A DNA stretch of 64,000 nucleotides. Origin: Aphrophora alni. Taxonomy: Eukaryota; Arthropoda; Insecta; Hemiptera; Aphrophoridae. The position numbers and the translations under genes are program-made. Positions 10,145 through 22,369 of this stretch are shown piece after piece (within the stretch, counting starts at the first letter, position 1; the number at the start of each line of letters is the position of its first letter). A model generated the notes under the pieces. The model was not told the DNA's origin. It did not search any database and saw nothing but the letters and a program-made list of their open reading frames with translations. The stretch lies in the NCBI GenBank assembly GCA_963513935.1, contig OY740776.1, positions 11,004,724-11,068,723 on the forward strand, written 5' to 3'.

Positions 10145-11459
10145 CTCTCTCTACTATGTAATGTTTAAGAAAGTAAAGTGATCTCGCTGAATACTGCAGC
10201 CTCCAGCATTGATAACTCAAGAGTTATGGCAATAAGTTATCATGTGAAAGATGCCATTAGGGTTTAGGCTATACATTCATTTAAGTTATGATTAATAACA
10301 AATCAAATAATCAACAGTCATCAGATGGCACGCACTCACTTCACTAAAAAAAAATACTACTGAAAACTTGACACCACACTAGCAATCACAGTTTTTGTTA
10401 GATTGCCTTCATATTTCGCATAAATATACGACAAAAAAATTCGTTGGTAAATTTTAAAATGGCAGCCATTTTAAATATTTTCTTGTAAGTAACATCTCAC
10501 CTATACATTCTCCGAAGATAACACTTGTTGTGTGTAATTTTAACATCTATATCCATTGATATACATATATGTTTGGTATGATATTCACATGGAGGAGCGA
10601 AGAATTATGTAGTCGGAAGCTGAAGAAGAGACAAATGAATGGGGCCAGCTCTTGAAACATACCAGGGTTCTAACACCAGTGAAAGGAGAAGGCTTTATTT
10701 ATCTATAGATCCTACATTAGCCTATAACATCTCGTTGTTTGCACCTTGATGATCTGAACATACCAGTATTCTTGTCATTAATTAACAATCCACAATTATC
10801 ATTCAACAAAATTTACATTCTATCTATCACATCAATGTAAGTTTATCAACTATGAACCGAATGTTTTTTTTCCTATTCAAAATAATCTTGAATTTGTTTT
10901 TCTCAAATTAGGCTACCTTAAACTTCATCTCCAAATTATACAGGTTATTAAAAAAAGAGAAAAACTTTAAATGCATGTCAAAATTTATTCAGGTAACTTC
11001 TAGAATCAGTAGATATCATTTTAACAAAAAAAAAAAAAAAACATCTAGTTTCTTGTGTGGTGTGATGTGACTACCATCTGTGATATGGTAGACATCTCAG
11101 CTGAAGTCACTTTCTTTCCTAACTTGAGCCAGGATCAGACTTGTCTTCAGCTACTCAGGATGATCGCGAGGTAAAGTTGGAACTTGATTTTTAATGAATC
11201 CTCATACGATAAAATCGAGAAGAAATCTGGTGAGCAAAGTGACTAAGCGATTTTAATATTTTATTAACAATGTCCAACAAACAAGAACAATCTAATGGTG
11301 AAACTATGGTCTTGAAATGTATTTAAATACAAAGAAGTCACATGATGGCAAAATATGGTATGTTTATGTTATAACAAATACTAAATTACTTTAAAAAAGT
11401 TTTAATGAAATAAAAAAAATATACAACAGATTATTTAATTTTGTACAAATTCACACAGC
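10145..11459. other. Gene-poor AT-rich stretch
   Basis: Contains AAAATGGCAGCCATTTTAAA (10460), a phrase recurring in dispersed repeats of this window, and an A-run near 11030. No exon with both splice borders was found on either strand. Confidence 0.4.
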
Positions 11460-11472
11460 CTACTATATCAAT

Positions 11473-11760
11473 ACGAAAGAAATAATCCCCAAACCATAAA
11501 TAAAACACTAACAACAACTAACGTTAACAATTTTAATAAACCCTTATATGTACATTTCTGTAACATAGCTAACATCCTCAGAGGGGTATAAACAAATACT
11601 AAACTATATGTAACAAAGTGAAGATGGTAGCTATGTTACTGAAATGTATGTAAGGATTTATTAAACTTGTTAACGTCAATAGTGTTAGTGGTTTATTTGT
11701 AGTTTGGGGGTTTTTTTTTTTCATATTGTTATTAACCAAAAGGCTAATTTGATATTGTAG
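11473..11760. mobile_element. Fold-back element with hammerhead-like motif on the minus strand
   Basis: Inverted arms (left through about 11575, right from about 11625 to 11740) share TAACATAGCTAACATC against GATGGTAGCTATGTTA and longer AT-rich ends. The flanks are the 13-bp direct repeat CTACTATATCAAT at 11460-11472 and 11761-11773. Confidence 0.75.
11541..11585 (-). ncRNA. Hammerhead-ribozyme-like motif
   Basis: Minus strand: CCCT, core CTGAGGA, hairpin TGTTAGC-TAT-GTTACA (one bulge, one G-T pair), core GAAA, hairpin TGTACATA, T, A, then AGGG pairing with CCCT. The conserved core bases all match the C-U-G-A-N-G-A and G-A-A-A consensus. The inverted right arm has GTGAAGA instead and looks decayed. 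Confidence 0.5.
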
Positions 11761-11773
11761 CTACTATATCAAT

Positions 11774-12770
11774 CTAAAGTATTTATAATAAAATGGCCCA
11801 CAGGGGCTCATTATAATGAGTTAGGACGTGGCAATCCGTAGCTGAAATTACACCTTTTTTTCCCACAAAATCTTGTATTAGATCCTTCTCTTTAATCTCA
11901 CTTAAACACCCCTTTTCTCTACCGAACCTGATGCTATTAGAGTATTTGAGGGCTAAGAGATCTTTTTTTTAAGTTCCTTCCTTCTTCTTTATAAAAGAAA
12001 ATGATCGATAGGGTTTTGCCTTTAAACAACAAAAGACAAAATACCCTATTTAAATGTTTAAAAAATCATTTACATATAGATGTATATATACCTATATGGA
12101 ACAATTTTAAGAAAATATATTAATTAATAAGCCTAAGACAGGTTGTGATATACGGTTAGATCTACCACTTTTGAATAATTTGATCCAAAGAATAGGCCTA
12201 TAATAATACAGCACCCACCTATTTTGAGATTCAAAACATTTTCCAACATTTATCATAACTCTAGATATTGTTAAACATAATTTTAATAATATTTATATGT
12301 TTATATAATATATGGATACATCTCTTATAATATATTAGGCTTTGCCACTATTTTGTCAAAAGGCTGCTGATAGTAGGTAGAAAAGATGATTGTTTACACA
12401 TAAATATATATAGTAGGCTTTGCATAATTAAAACAAATCTATAACAGATACTTAATTCAATTAAAACCAAAAATATTCCTTTATTGGTAAATGTCCAGTT
12501 GATACCGCATTGCAATTTAATAGGCTATAGAAATTTTATGAAATCATGTTTTACATACCGGTACCTCATTATTAAACAATTGGATCATCCTTTTAAGTTG
12601 GGAAGACCCTTTTCAAGTATCAAAATCCATTATTTCTGTCAAAAATAAGCAATTTAAAAGTACAAAATCCTAGAATTACGAGGTTAAGGCATCTGTCTAG
12701 ATTAATTCCTATGGAAAATTGAGTGTTTCATCGCTCGATGTTTATGTCCATCCACGCAAATAGGTCTGGT
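11774..12770. other. Gene-free stretch with a dispersed repeat copy
   Basis: 11880-12040 is a copy of the TATTAGAGTATT family (CCTGATGCTATTAGAG, GTATTTGAGGGCTAAG, T-run). The remainder is AT-rich, with several AGGCCT palindromes. No gene seen. Confidence 0.45.
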
Positions 12771-12787
12771 TAGGTGGTTAGGAATGG

Positions 12788-13002
<215 letters not shown>

Positions 13003-13322
13003 AATATACCAGTATACATATTTCATAAGACCTAGTTTACATGATTCTGAAATCATACAGCACAGTAATATTTATCTGTTAGAAGACAGTTAAAATGCAT
13101 ACATATAAAGACACGCTATTCTATAAGTTATATGAAACCTAGATGCATATGCTCATTGTTTATTCTGAACATCAAATGCAAACTTTTAAATTGCTTTCAA
13201 AATTTTGTAGTTTTTTTTTCTTGGCTAAAGAATTTATTCATGATAAAGGTGTAGCACTATCTTATTATGACACTAAACCAAATTTGTTCAACAATATTAT
13301 AAAACTTTAATTAGTTACTCAC

Positions 13323-13440
13323 CTTTATTTATCTTAGATTTTTTTTTTTTAACTGAACTCCAACAACACAACAAACTTTCACAGTAACACAAATGGCGCT
13401 CAAAACTAATAAACAGTGACTTCACTGCCTTCTATAAATC
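13323..13440 (-). other. Possible 5'UTR exon and transcription start of the minus-strand gene
   Basis: On the minus strand a relatively GC-richer stretch (TTGAGCGCCATTTGTGTTAC, then GTTGTTGGAGTTCAGTT) runs to AAATAAAG and a donor GTGAGTAACT at 13322. No ATG-initiated frame continues across the donor, as expected for an untranslated first exon. It could belong with the 6062-6157 exon, which is in the same orientation about 7 kb downstream. The 5' end is a guess. Confidence 0.35.
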
Positions 13441-14590
13441 GTGTCCGTATACTTACTACAACAACAGATAATTTAGATATGACGAAACGTGTACTCATAT
13501 AATATTTGTTATTTGGTATAAATAGTTGTCAACGTAGTTTTTATTATTGTTCAGGATAAAATTATACAGTTTATATTATTATATATCTTATAGTATTATA
13601 ACGTTGATAATTATAGTTTTTAAACCTCAGAACTTGGTTTCAGTTTGCACCATCTTTTATGAAACTATACAGCCAAGTTATCCTAAATAATAATCTATGG
13701 ATCAAAGTTATTAAACCACTTGTCAGATCAGATGTTCATATCATAACCTTAGATCTGTGATAAGTAGCAGGGTTTTGTATAATTTTTTTTTCGCACTATG
13801 TTATTGACTTCATTTAATATAGTTTTAATTCAGCATAAAAATTTCCTGTTTCTTTTCAACTGCGTATGAAGTAAAGTTTTTATTATTGTGTAGTATAAAA
13901 AATAGAACGGAAACGAAAAGGTATAAACTAGAAATTTAATATCATGTTTTACTAATTTTTTACACCTAGGCTTATACTTTATTTTAAGTGTCAAGGATCT
14001 TAGTAAATGTAATGTTATTTTATAGCAAATTCTTAATAAAGAATTTAAATATTATGTAAAGTGGAAGTGTGTGTCTATGAATCATCTTTCCTGGTTGATA
14101 CAAACTATTTTCCTTGTAGTGTTCCAAGAAACTTTTTATTGGTTAATTTTTTATAAGTTGATTGGTAAAAAATTATAAGTTGATTTCAATTCAATGTCGT
14201 CACGTCCAGTAATAAATGATCTAAAATATTTTGGGAGATGTTGTCAATTTTTGAGTCATCCTTGTTTATAAGTAAAAGATAAACCTAGGTAACCATTTTG
14301 GACAACCAGAGAAAAGTTAGGTTAAGTTACGGTAAATATGCAGGAAATCTAGGCATTTCGTCTTCAAAATACCGTTTTTCAATAATTCTTAACAAAGCTA
14401 GTGGTTTTTTATCTCTCACAATTCATTATTTACTTCACAATCTTAGAAATTGTCAAATTTGTTACATATTCTATTGTGTAGCCATATTGAAATCATTTAT
14501 GGGGTGCATGCACATTTCATTCACTAATACAGGTTGATATTAACATGATATGATTATGACCTATGATATATGATTCATGATGACTAGGTC
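13441..14590. other. AT-rich stretch without a gene
   Basis: The 79-codon open frame at 14298-14537 has no recognisable features. Nothing else stands out. Confidence 0.4.
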
Positions 14591-14596
14591 TCTGAA

Positions 14597-14668
14597 ACCC
14601 ACACCTAGTTAAAGAACTACAGGTCAAGGAGGTCCTTGACCTGTAGTTCTTTAACTAGGTGTGGTTAG
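14597..14668. repeat. Near-perfect 30-bp palindrome
   Basis: ACACCTAGTTAAAGAACTAC plus AGGTCAAGGA (14601-14630) is followed after two bases by its exact inverse (14633-14662). The arm is related to the 12788-13002 element (CCTAGTAAAGGAACTACAGG), so this is likely the same family without the dinucleotide core. Confidence 0.85.
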
Positions 14669-14987
14669 GTAACCATATGGCCAACATGATTGATACTAAA
14701 TGATATGTAGTTTGCAATTCTTCAAAGTTTGACAGTTATTAAAACAGAAATATTATAGCGGAATTTAAAAAAAAAGACAGATTTTACTTAAAATTGATGA
14801 AATATATCTCGAAATAACCACATAATACCATAAAATAGTCATTTGAAATCGCTGTTTTCGAACAGAAATAACGAATTGGGAAACATAAAAAGTTACTAGC
14901 TTTGTTAAGAATTATTTAAATTATCAAGAAACCACTATTTTTAAGATGAAATGCAGTATATTAAAAAAGTTTTTCAAGATTCAGTAT

Positions 14988-15390
14988 AATAATTAAATTA
15001 CCTTTGGTTTCCGCCAGGTGACTTCTTTTTATATAGGCTACACTTACGCGTTTCGAAGCGTACGCTCCATCTTTTGAGTTCTATTACTTTTTCACTCGAT
15101 TGAGGTCGTTATACATTAAAATATCACATAAAAAACACACGGACACTACATATATATGTTTATAAATTAATACATCGCTTATGATATCGCGACACTTGCG
15201 ATGCTTAATGTGATATTTTAATGTATAACGACCTCAATCGAGTGAAAAAGTAATAGAACTCTGAAGATGGAGCGTACGCTTCGAAACGCGTAAGTGTATA
15301 TAAAAAGAAGTCACCTGGCGGAAACCAAAGGTAATTTAATTATTATAGGCCTATAAATAAGTGACTTGGATACTATCAACATGATTCTTA
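14988..15390 (+). mobile_element. Fold-back element with long arms and hammerhead-like motif
   Basis: Arms of about 140 bp (14988-15130 and 15205-15348) are nearly perfect inverted copies, including TTTCCGCCAGGTGACTTC and TCGATTGAGGTCGTTATACA. The flanking direct repeat AAGATTCAGTAT (12 bp) at 14976-14987 and 15391-15402 extends the right end beyond the arm by about 40 bp. No coding sequence. Confidence 0.85.
15258..15295 (+). ncRNA. Hammerhead-ribozyme-like motif
   Basis: ACT, core CTGAAGA (15261-15267), extra T, hairpin GGAGC-GTAC-GCTTC, core GAAA (15283-15286), CGCG, T, A (15292), then AGT pairing with ACT. Same layout and the same extra base after the first core as at 9920-9964, though the host elements are otherwise unrelated. 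Confidence 0.5.
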
Positions 15391-15563
15391 AAGATTCAGT
15401 ATCTTCAAATCGTGGCTTATAAATTAAAAGTACCAAATACATATTACAATTAGGTTTCATACATATTTTAATTGTAATTAAGAAGTTCATTCTTATGTAA
15501 GTTAATATTACTTTTAGGCTTATTTTTATAAAACAACATCTAAGGTAAAAATAAGGTAGGCCT

Positions 15564-15799
15564 AATTGTTTACAATTACTTTGTCACCTCTAACTTCTTT
15601 AGTATTTAGATATGTTATCAACAATGGACTACAAACGACAGATAAACATGTTTGAAGACCCGGAACAACTACAAAATACCAGTTACACAGGGTCAAAGTC
15701 TTATCAATGCTGAGATATGAAGCGGTCCTTTACAGTCAGTTCTAATGGCATCGTGTTCCGGTTTCAATCCGTTTACCTACGAAAGGTTTGGCCAGATGG

Positions 15800-15841
<42 letters not shown>

Positions 15842-16124
15842 CTACCTAGCCAAACCTGTCATGATAGCCTATATAATTATCTTGCAAAGTAAGCATTATT
15901 AGGTCAGTTGTACAATGGCGAAGACAATAGCTAATGGGCACCTTGTGAACCATCTCCGGACTTTAATGTCAGTAGCTTATCTGAAGATGACTTCTAAAGT
16001 AAGTATCCCACTAATTTTACTTTTCCGGGTCATAATAAATGTTACTCCTTTATTTACAAACATAAATATGTCAAATGTCTTCATACTAAAGAAGTTAGAG
16101 GTGACAAAGTAATTGTAAACAATT
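15564..16124. mobile_element. Inverted-repeat element with 42-bp perfect ends
   Basis: AATTGTTTACAATTACTTTG onward (15564-15605) is repeated exactly in inverted sense at 16083-16124. Inside is a second palindrome around a (TA)20 tract (AGGTTTGGCCAGATGGT at 15784, GCTACCTAGCCAAACCT at 15841). Open frames at 15717-15902 and 15915-16112 lie inside and show no domain. Confidence 0.75.
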
Positions 16125-16680
16125 ACCGAAACTAATTTTTAACTAAATTTAGACATCAAATTACGAAACCATGTTTATAAATAACCATTTAACATCAAAT
16201 TCGAAGATTCATGTACAGTATTGTTTACAATGCATATGCCATTGAATGTCATAAGGGACGTTTAGTTCAAATATGATGATTTTGATAGTTACAGTATTGT
16301 AAATAAACAGGATTCCATGTAGAAAATAGTTGAATTATGTTAATACAAAGTGATTCTTATATCTCCGGACTCCGAATGAAAACTGAACCTCAATATAGTA
16401 ATGTAAATTTATGTAGTAATCTTAAATTTAAAAGCAATATTTATTTTGTATTAGAAATAACGGTTTTTAAGATATCTGTTAAAAGATACTGAAATTCTCC
16501 TCCATTTTTGTAACAAACAGGCTCGACAACACATGTTTGTAAATGCGCGATTCAGTACATTGTTGGGTGGGATACCCCTACAATGTCGGTTATGTTGTTT
16601 TGTTAAGCTTGCAACATTATAGGATTATTGCTGTATACTGAGTCTTTAAAATAGCCCCACAAAAAAAAAATTATAATTTA
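16125..16680. other. AT-rich stretch without a gene
   Basis: Nothing beyond low-complexity sequence was recognised. Confidence 0.4.
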
Positions 16681-17480
16681 AAAAAATAAAAATCTAGGTC
16701 AGACCGATCTGGCGACTGTGGTAGCCATACATTTTTCAAGATTAATCAATCGTCGAAGAACTCACGAAGCATCATCATTGTTCCATTAGAGGTGTGATAG
16801 GCCACTTCGTTTTGTTAAAACCAATAATAACATTCATTGACTTGAAGCATAGCTACAAATTGTTGTATGATTTCTGCATAAACAACAGAATTAACCGTTT
16901 TGTCAAAGAAAATTGGTCCAACAATTCTCTTTCTGGATATGGTACACCAAACTCCAATTTTCACTGTGAAACCTAGCATGAGGATTAGCAGCAGCCCAGA
17001 TGCGAGTATTCTGGCTGTTAGTGTATAAATTTTAATAAAACCAGGCGTCCACTAAAAAAGTATTGTTGAGTTGATTATTCTTATTGTTAAGAATGAATCT
17101 CTTAAACTAATCATAATAGGCTACACGCTTCTCAACTTCCAAAGGATGTAATTTTTGTACTACCCAAACTCAATATGGCTACAACTTCATACGTTTAGTG
17201 GCTCTTTAACAGGTTGAATAAGATGCTTCCATCTATTGAGATAACCACTAAAGTGATTTTTGGAAAAATATAGAAGACTTGTTGAACACGCTCCATAAAC
17301 TTCAGCATACTGACTGAATGCTGGTGGTTTACAGGCCTATCGTCAACACTTCCTGTGTCACAGAAACATTTCATAAGATTTTTATGGAATAGGTGCCTCA
17401 GAGAATTTTTCTACGAACAACTCAACAGAACGATTGTAAGATTTTACTGCAAAGTAAATTTCCAAGAATGAAACCTACTG
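16680..17480 (-). pseudogene. Mariner-like (IS630/Tc1/mariner) transposase, decayed
   Basis: Minus-strand fragments in order: TGSVDDRP (about 17345), a stretch like the mariner YRVQVVQxLHPxD region (about 17150), QNTRIWAAANPHA (about 17010), KIGVWCTISRKRIVGPIFFD (16955-16900), YAEIIQQFVAMLQ, YYWF, then TSNGTMMMLREFF and WLPQSPDRSDLDFYF (about 16700). The last matches the family WPPRSPDLTPxDFF and keeps its catalytic Asp. The QQDGA block with the second Asp is lost, and there are at least four frame changes or stops. Inactive. Confidence 0.8.
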
Positions 17481-17639
17481 ATTCTGTGTGAGACTCGTCG
17501 TGGACTAACTATCATACTAGTACAGGTGCATGGCGACAGGAGAGGGTTCTATCGCAAAAACTCATTCCCTAAGGTCCCCCAAACGTATTACAACCAACAA
17601 AAGTCAGTTCGGGGTATATAAGAATAATTACTCTATAAT

Positions 17640-17975
17640 CTAATCTAACCTGTTTTTTATAAAAAGGACAAGTTAGGTAAGGTTAATTTTATTTATATTT
17701 ATTTCATATTAAAGAAACATTCCTTACCGATTACAGGCCACATAATATTTCTCGGAAAAATAAATTTTTTTAAAGTTGTATGGCGCATGCACAATTAGTC
17801 TTATCGATAGTTGATACTAGCCTAGTCGATACTGACTTTATTCTGAAATATCTTGAAGCTCGTAATCTGTAATTTTATTAATTTAGTAAAAGCAGTTACA
17901 TAATCTATTTGTATGTGTATTTGTAACTTGTAATTATGCATTTTTACAGTGAAAAATGGAATAAGATGTTAAAAT
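17640..17975 (+). repeat. Dispersed repeat family C, copy 1
   Basis: Matches 20480-20815 in the same orientation: AACCTGT, AAGTTAGGTAAGGTTA, TTTATTTCATA, ATGCACAATT, CTTATCGATAGTTGATACTAG, CTGTAATT and a closing TTTTTACAGTGAAAAA. The two copies flank the UMAD1-like gene. Confidence 0.7.
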
Positions 17976-19164
17976 ACTATTTATCTCGGTAATTATTTAC
18001 TATTCCCATCCCCCCCACTCGTAACTGCTTTCAAGCGAAGTAAACATTGTATTTTGGTTGTTTATTGTTGATACTGGTTTCTTGGAACCTACTGAAAGAA
18101 ATAGAGTCTGATTATTGTCCTACTTTGTCAGTGAGCGTCATACACTTTGACCTGAAAAATGAAAATATGTATTAAATATAGTATGGATGAAGAAATCCCT
18201 ATAGTTTTATATCAAATTCTTTCCAGGTTCTAGAAAAATACATTCTACGACCATTAAAGTTAGTTAGACTTAATGCGTTAATTTGTGAATATATACAATT
18301 CATATTGATAATTTATATGTCATTGTTTTCCTATACTAATGTTCAGTTGCTGGAAGAAAAATAACAGTATTTTATAACATTCCTATGGCCATTTATTTAG
18401 TTTGTTTACCGATAACTCATGAACTGGTATTTTTTGTAGAGATCAGTACATTCAATTTGGGTTCTTAGAGGCTACCTATGAGTAAAATTCTATAAAAATT
18501 GTTACTTTCGATTTTGAGAAAATGGTAATTTTGTTTTTTCTTATGACAGCTATCTGTTAATTTTGAGTTATCAAACAAAATTTAAAAAGTACTAATAGGC
18601 TATATGGTCAAAATATGCCTACATACTAAATTTGATTAAAATCTGTCCAGACGTTTAGGCTGTAGAGGCACTACACATATGACAGATACTAGACGTAATT
18701 CCAAAAACAACTGTTTTTTTGAGTTGGCGGACCTTGAAATCTTCAAAAAACTTGACATCAATTTTTTTTATATGTATCACAATTTTTTTCATAGCCTACT
18801 TTGTATATCCGAGAAAGTAAAAAACAACTAAGAATTTGTCATCATCTCAAAAAATATATGTTCATAAATTGTTGGTCACATGATAAAGTCAAAAAGAGGT
18901 AAATTATTAGAGAAACTTAATTTAAATATTTTTGTTAAAGTATTTTGATTAACTTTATCAATCCTTCATCAGTGTATATTATATTCACTGGTTCTCTTAA
19001 CAAATATCTTAGATGTTGATGTACTTTACGGTATAGTATATTTATAAAGTTAAATTGTTCACAAATTTTCTCAAAATTTAAATAAACTTGACCTACCATA
19101 TTAACTACTATAGTCAATAGTACATTGTATTTATGTATATTTTAATTATTATTTTATGTCACAG
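17976..19164 (+). other. Upstream region or 5' intron of the UMAD1-like gene
   Basis: The stretch ends in TTTTATGTCACAG, a splice acceptor. A GC-richer patch with C-run and CAAGCGAAGTAAACATTG at about 18010-18130 might hold the promoter or 5'UTR exon, but no donor was convincingly paired. Confidence 0.35.
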
Positions 19165-19617
19165 ATGTCGCTTACAAATTGGCTTTTTGGTAGCCTTAAA
19201 CGAAAGAGTCCAGAAGACAAAACAGTGGCCACTGAAGTGTTTGAAGTAGGCAGCGATGAAGGCTACACAATCATACAAGCACCTACTCCTGGTCTTTACC
19301 CCCAAATTCCAGAATCACAAACAACAGCTCTGCCTTACTCAGTCCTACCACATTCAACACAACGGTCAGAAAATCAAACCAGTCCTGTAAATTTTGGAAG
19401 AACTACGAGTGTTATTAATCAAATTGACGGTCTACCTTTCCGAATAGCTGCTCATTTAGAAACACACCGATCAAGCGGCACGGAATTGGATAGTTTTAAA
19501 CAAGTTCTTCAACAAAGTCAATCAGATTTTAAAAACAATTCTTATGATTACAATTTTAAATTGGAAAAAAATATTATACATGAATCATTGTCTTTTAATC
19601 GTGTTCGTAGAGATTAG
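19165..19617 (+). CDS. UMAD1: UMAD1-like protein (UMA domain)
   Basis: 150 residues. The start at 19165 is preferred to the ATG at 19156, because the latter sits inside the splice acceptor TTTTATGTCACAG. The N-terminus (MSLTNWLFGSLKRKSPEDK) is a short hydrophobic/basic patch, followed by an acidic segment (EVFEVGSDEGYTII, residues 24-37) resembling the N-terminal part of UMAD1. Residues 41-84 are a Pro/Ser/Thr-rich linker. IDGLPFRIAAHL (87-98) fits the UMA-domain core (PFxLAPHV), and SYDYNFKLEKNII (126-138) fits the C-terminal YDFxLE stretch. UMA domains occur in UBAP1 and MVB12, subunits of ESCRT-I in endosomal sorting; a similar role is inferred. Coding exon is single and intact. Length is close to the vertebrate protein. 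Confidence 0.75.
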   Translation: MSLTNWLFGSLKRKSPEDKTVATEVFEVGSDEGYTIIQAPTPGLYPQIPESQTTALPYSVLPHSTQRSENQTSPVNFGRTTSVINQIDGLPFRIAAHLETHRSSGTELDSFKQVLQQSQSDFKNNSYDYNFKLEKNIIHESLSFNRVRRD

Positions 19618-20479
19618 AATAAGATAGAATGTGTTAAATTGAGATATTATATAATTAATAGTAAAATATAACTGTTTTAAAGTGCAATTATAAAATTCTG
19701 TGTGTTAACAATTTATGTTGAGCTTGTAAGACTTGATTGAACATCATTGTTATGTTTAACAAAAAGCAGTAAGAAAAGCAATCACAAATCATTATATTCT
19801 TAAAAGTAATCTTTAAAAATATAATTGTAGGCCTATGTTAATATGTTAAACTGAAAGTTTCAAATGTTAATAATTGAAGAATTTATTTCCAACTGCGAGA
19901 GCAGTGTTATGTATATTTTTATTTTTCTCAAATTGTCAGTCTTTCAAAAACAGTATTTGACTATAAAAAACATTGGATATAAATTTACAAAATCGACGAT
20001 GAAATTAAATAAAACAAAAAAAAAATACGCCAAATTCATTTAGTTTTTACCTTATATTGAAAAGGAAAAATATTTTTTATTTATTTTTTTTAGCGAAATT
20101 CATTTTTTACACGGTAAAAATTGAAAATGAAAAGTATCAAATTCATGTATACACTAAGTTTATTCACTTCTAAAACGGTCACTTATAGAGGCTTTTTTTT
20201 AAAAGAAACTAATATTCAAGGATGAATTTTAAGGTTAAATATTACATAAGAACCAAATTTTTAACCAATAAATTCCAGTATAAAATTATAAGACAATATT
20301 AATTAATAAGGCTTCGACTATATTTTAACCAACGAGGTAAACAACATCCATAGATAAAATATCTCAAGGATAACAACTAATATCAAGATTGTATCGTATC
20401 AAATTATTTTGATAATTTAATATCATATGTAAACATTATTTCATGTAGAAATAATTGAATTGTATTAATATAAAAGACC
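19618..20479 (+). other. 3'UTR and AT-rich flank of the UMAD1-like gene
   Basis: Begins directly after the TAG stop. AATAAA-type signals occur, for example near 20008 (AAATAAAAC). No other gene. Confidence 0.5.
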
Positions 20480-20815
20480 TCACCAAACATAACCTGTCTT
20501 TAACGGAAAAAAAAGTTAGGTAAGGTAAGGTTAGGTTAGGTTAGGTTAGGTTAGGTAAGGTTAAATTATTTTGTATTTATTTCATAATGTTCCTATTTCA
20601 CAGCAAAATAAAATTATTGCCGAAAGTTGTTATACATGCACAATTTGTCTAATCGATAATTGATACTAGTCACTAGTCATTTTATTGTGTAATATCCATT
20701 AACTCACCATCTGTAATTACTTCAGTAGATTTCTAACCTAACCAATTACCTAGGTTTATATGAATTCGATACTTTTCATTTTCCATTTTTACAGTAAAAA
20801 TAAGAATTCCATGTA
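20480..20815 (+). repeat. Dispersed repeat family C, copy 2, with expanded TTAGG tract
   Basis: Same phrases as 17640-17975, but where copy 1 has a single GTTAGG this copy has several consecutive TTAGG units (20513-20567). It ends CATTTTTACAGTAAAAAT. Confidence 0.7.
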
Positions 20816-21630
20816 AAAAATTTGATTTTTTCCCCTTTTTAAAGTGATGTTTGTACTGAATGAATTTGGCAAACAAATTTAAATAAAGTTGGAAACTGGT
20901 ACGAAACATTGTGTCAATTAAATATAATAAAGAAATTATAGTTCCTTGAAAAGCTTTTGGAAAAGAGTTTTTATAGCTAGGCTTGTTTTATAGTATGTAT
21001 GTAAATTAAATTATAGTACGGTAGAAGAAAAACTAATATGTAGCTTTTGTTGAGGACAGCCACAAAGTTTTTCCATGTAAATTAGTTCTTTCAATTATTT
21101 ATTGTATTAGGCCTATATATAAGATTATTTGTTGATGGACTACATATAGTTTACTTTTAAACCATCAAAGGTTGTATAGGTTGAAGCATGTTTGCTGGTG
21201 TTGGATATTTTCTTATGCTACTCTCTATCTTCATAATTTAATGCGTATAATGTAAATTAATTATATTAAACACATTAATTAATAAAGTAAATAAATACAT
21301 TAATTACATAAAGTAAATTAATTACTAATAAACACAGTGCACTTTTACAAGTTATATCTTAACAAAACAAGTTAATAAAATAAAAACGATGGTGCAGTTT
21401 ACAACATGAATCATGTTGTAGCATGTAGAACTACACGAGTGGTGGAAACTAGGCTGAATTGTATATCACATCTCTATTAGTAAGACAAATATGTTTCGTA
21501 ACATGCATTAACTTTCTTGATACATACTATAACTGTTGTAAGGGTTCTAAACATATAAATGTGAACTATATAACATTAGTGATGCAAAAAAGCATGCGTT
21601 TCTTTCTCTAGAATTCTTCTGGAGGTTTTT
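20816..21630. other. AT-rich stretch without a gene
   Basis: TTAATTACATAAAGTAAAT-type low-complexity sequence around 21250-21340. No exon seen. Confidence 0.4.
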
Positions 21631-22146
21631 TGTGATCGTCGTCCACTTTTAACAGTGGAAAACCCTGGTTTTGGATCTGGAAGAGTTCTCCGCTGACTGG
21701 AGACCGCATTCACGTTGGCTGAAATTGTCAGGATGATCCGAGTGATGCGATCTCAGGCGATATAATAAAATTACACGCAAGTTGGTTAAAAATGATTATA
21801 TTTAATAATGCTAAAAAGGTTTCTACAATTTTCTTTACAACTATAATTTAAATATTCCTACGTTCCCACTTTTTCGAAAAGACATGATTAATAATAATTT
21901 TGTGCCGCGGGCATGCTGAGAGCAGGTCCGACCTGATTTTGCTCTAGAAGTGGACTGGCAGTGGACTGACTAACTTAAGTCAGTCCACACGCATCTTCCC
22001 CCCCCCCCCACCCTTAGTGATCTCACGCTGATATGACAAAATCTGTCTTTTTAATTTTATTATGTGCTATTTATTATAAAACAATATAATTTATAAACCC
22101 CTTGTATTTATTATTGATAATGAGCTCCTTGGCTGGCTGGGCCACA
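21631..22146. mobile_element. Solo-LTR-like repeat, copy 1
   Basis: About 516 bp from TGTGATCGTC to GGCTGGGCCACA, with TG..CA ends and short T-rich flanks. It shares with 33139-33661 the internal phrases CTGGAAG..CTCCGCTG..CTGGAGACC, TGTCAGGATG, GCAAGTTaa and the end GAGCTCCTTGGCTG. No gag or pol seen. Orientation relative to the parent element is unknown. Confidence 0.5.
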
Positions 22147-22296
22147 TTTTCTTATTTTGTCAATTTTTTTGATCATATAAAATCTATTGTCACTTCTTAC
22201 CGCCTTAAATAACCTAACATAATAATATTAACTATAACACACCAAAATTCATAACCTTAGCATCTAAACAATGTACTGTTTTGAATGAAACATGTT

Positions 22297-22300
<4 letters not shown>

Positions 22301-22339
<39 letters not shown>

Positions 22340-22369
22340 ATGTGCATGTGTGCGTGTGCGTGTGTGTAG
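22301..22369. repeat. (GT)n microsatellite
   Basis: About 16 pure TG units followed by interrupted TGCGTG/TGTATG units. Confidence 0.95.

Noticed and set aside
18935..19117. 60-codon minus frame beside the UMAD1-like gene
   Set aside because: Low-complexity AT-rich sequence with no splice or start support; it lies in the upstream region of the plus-strand gene.
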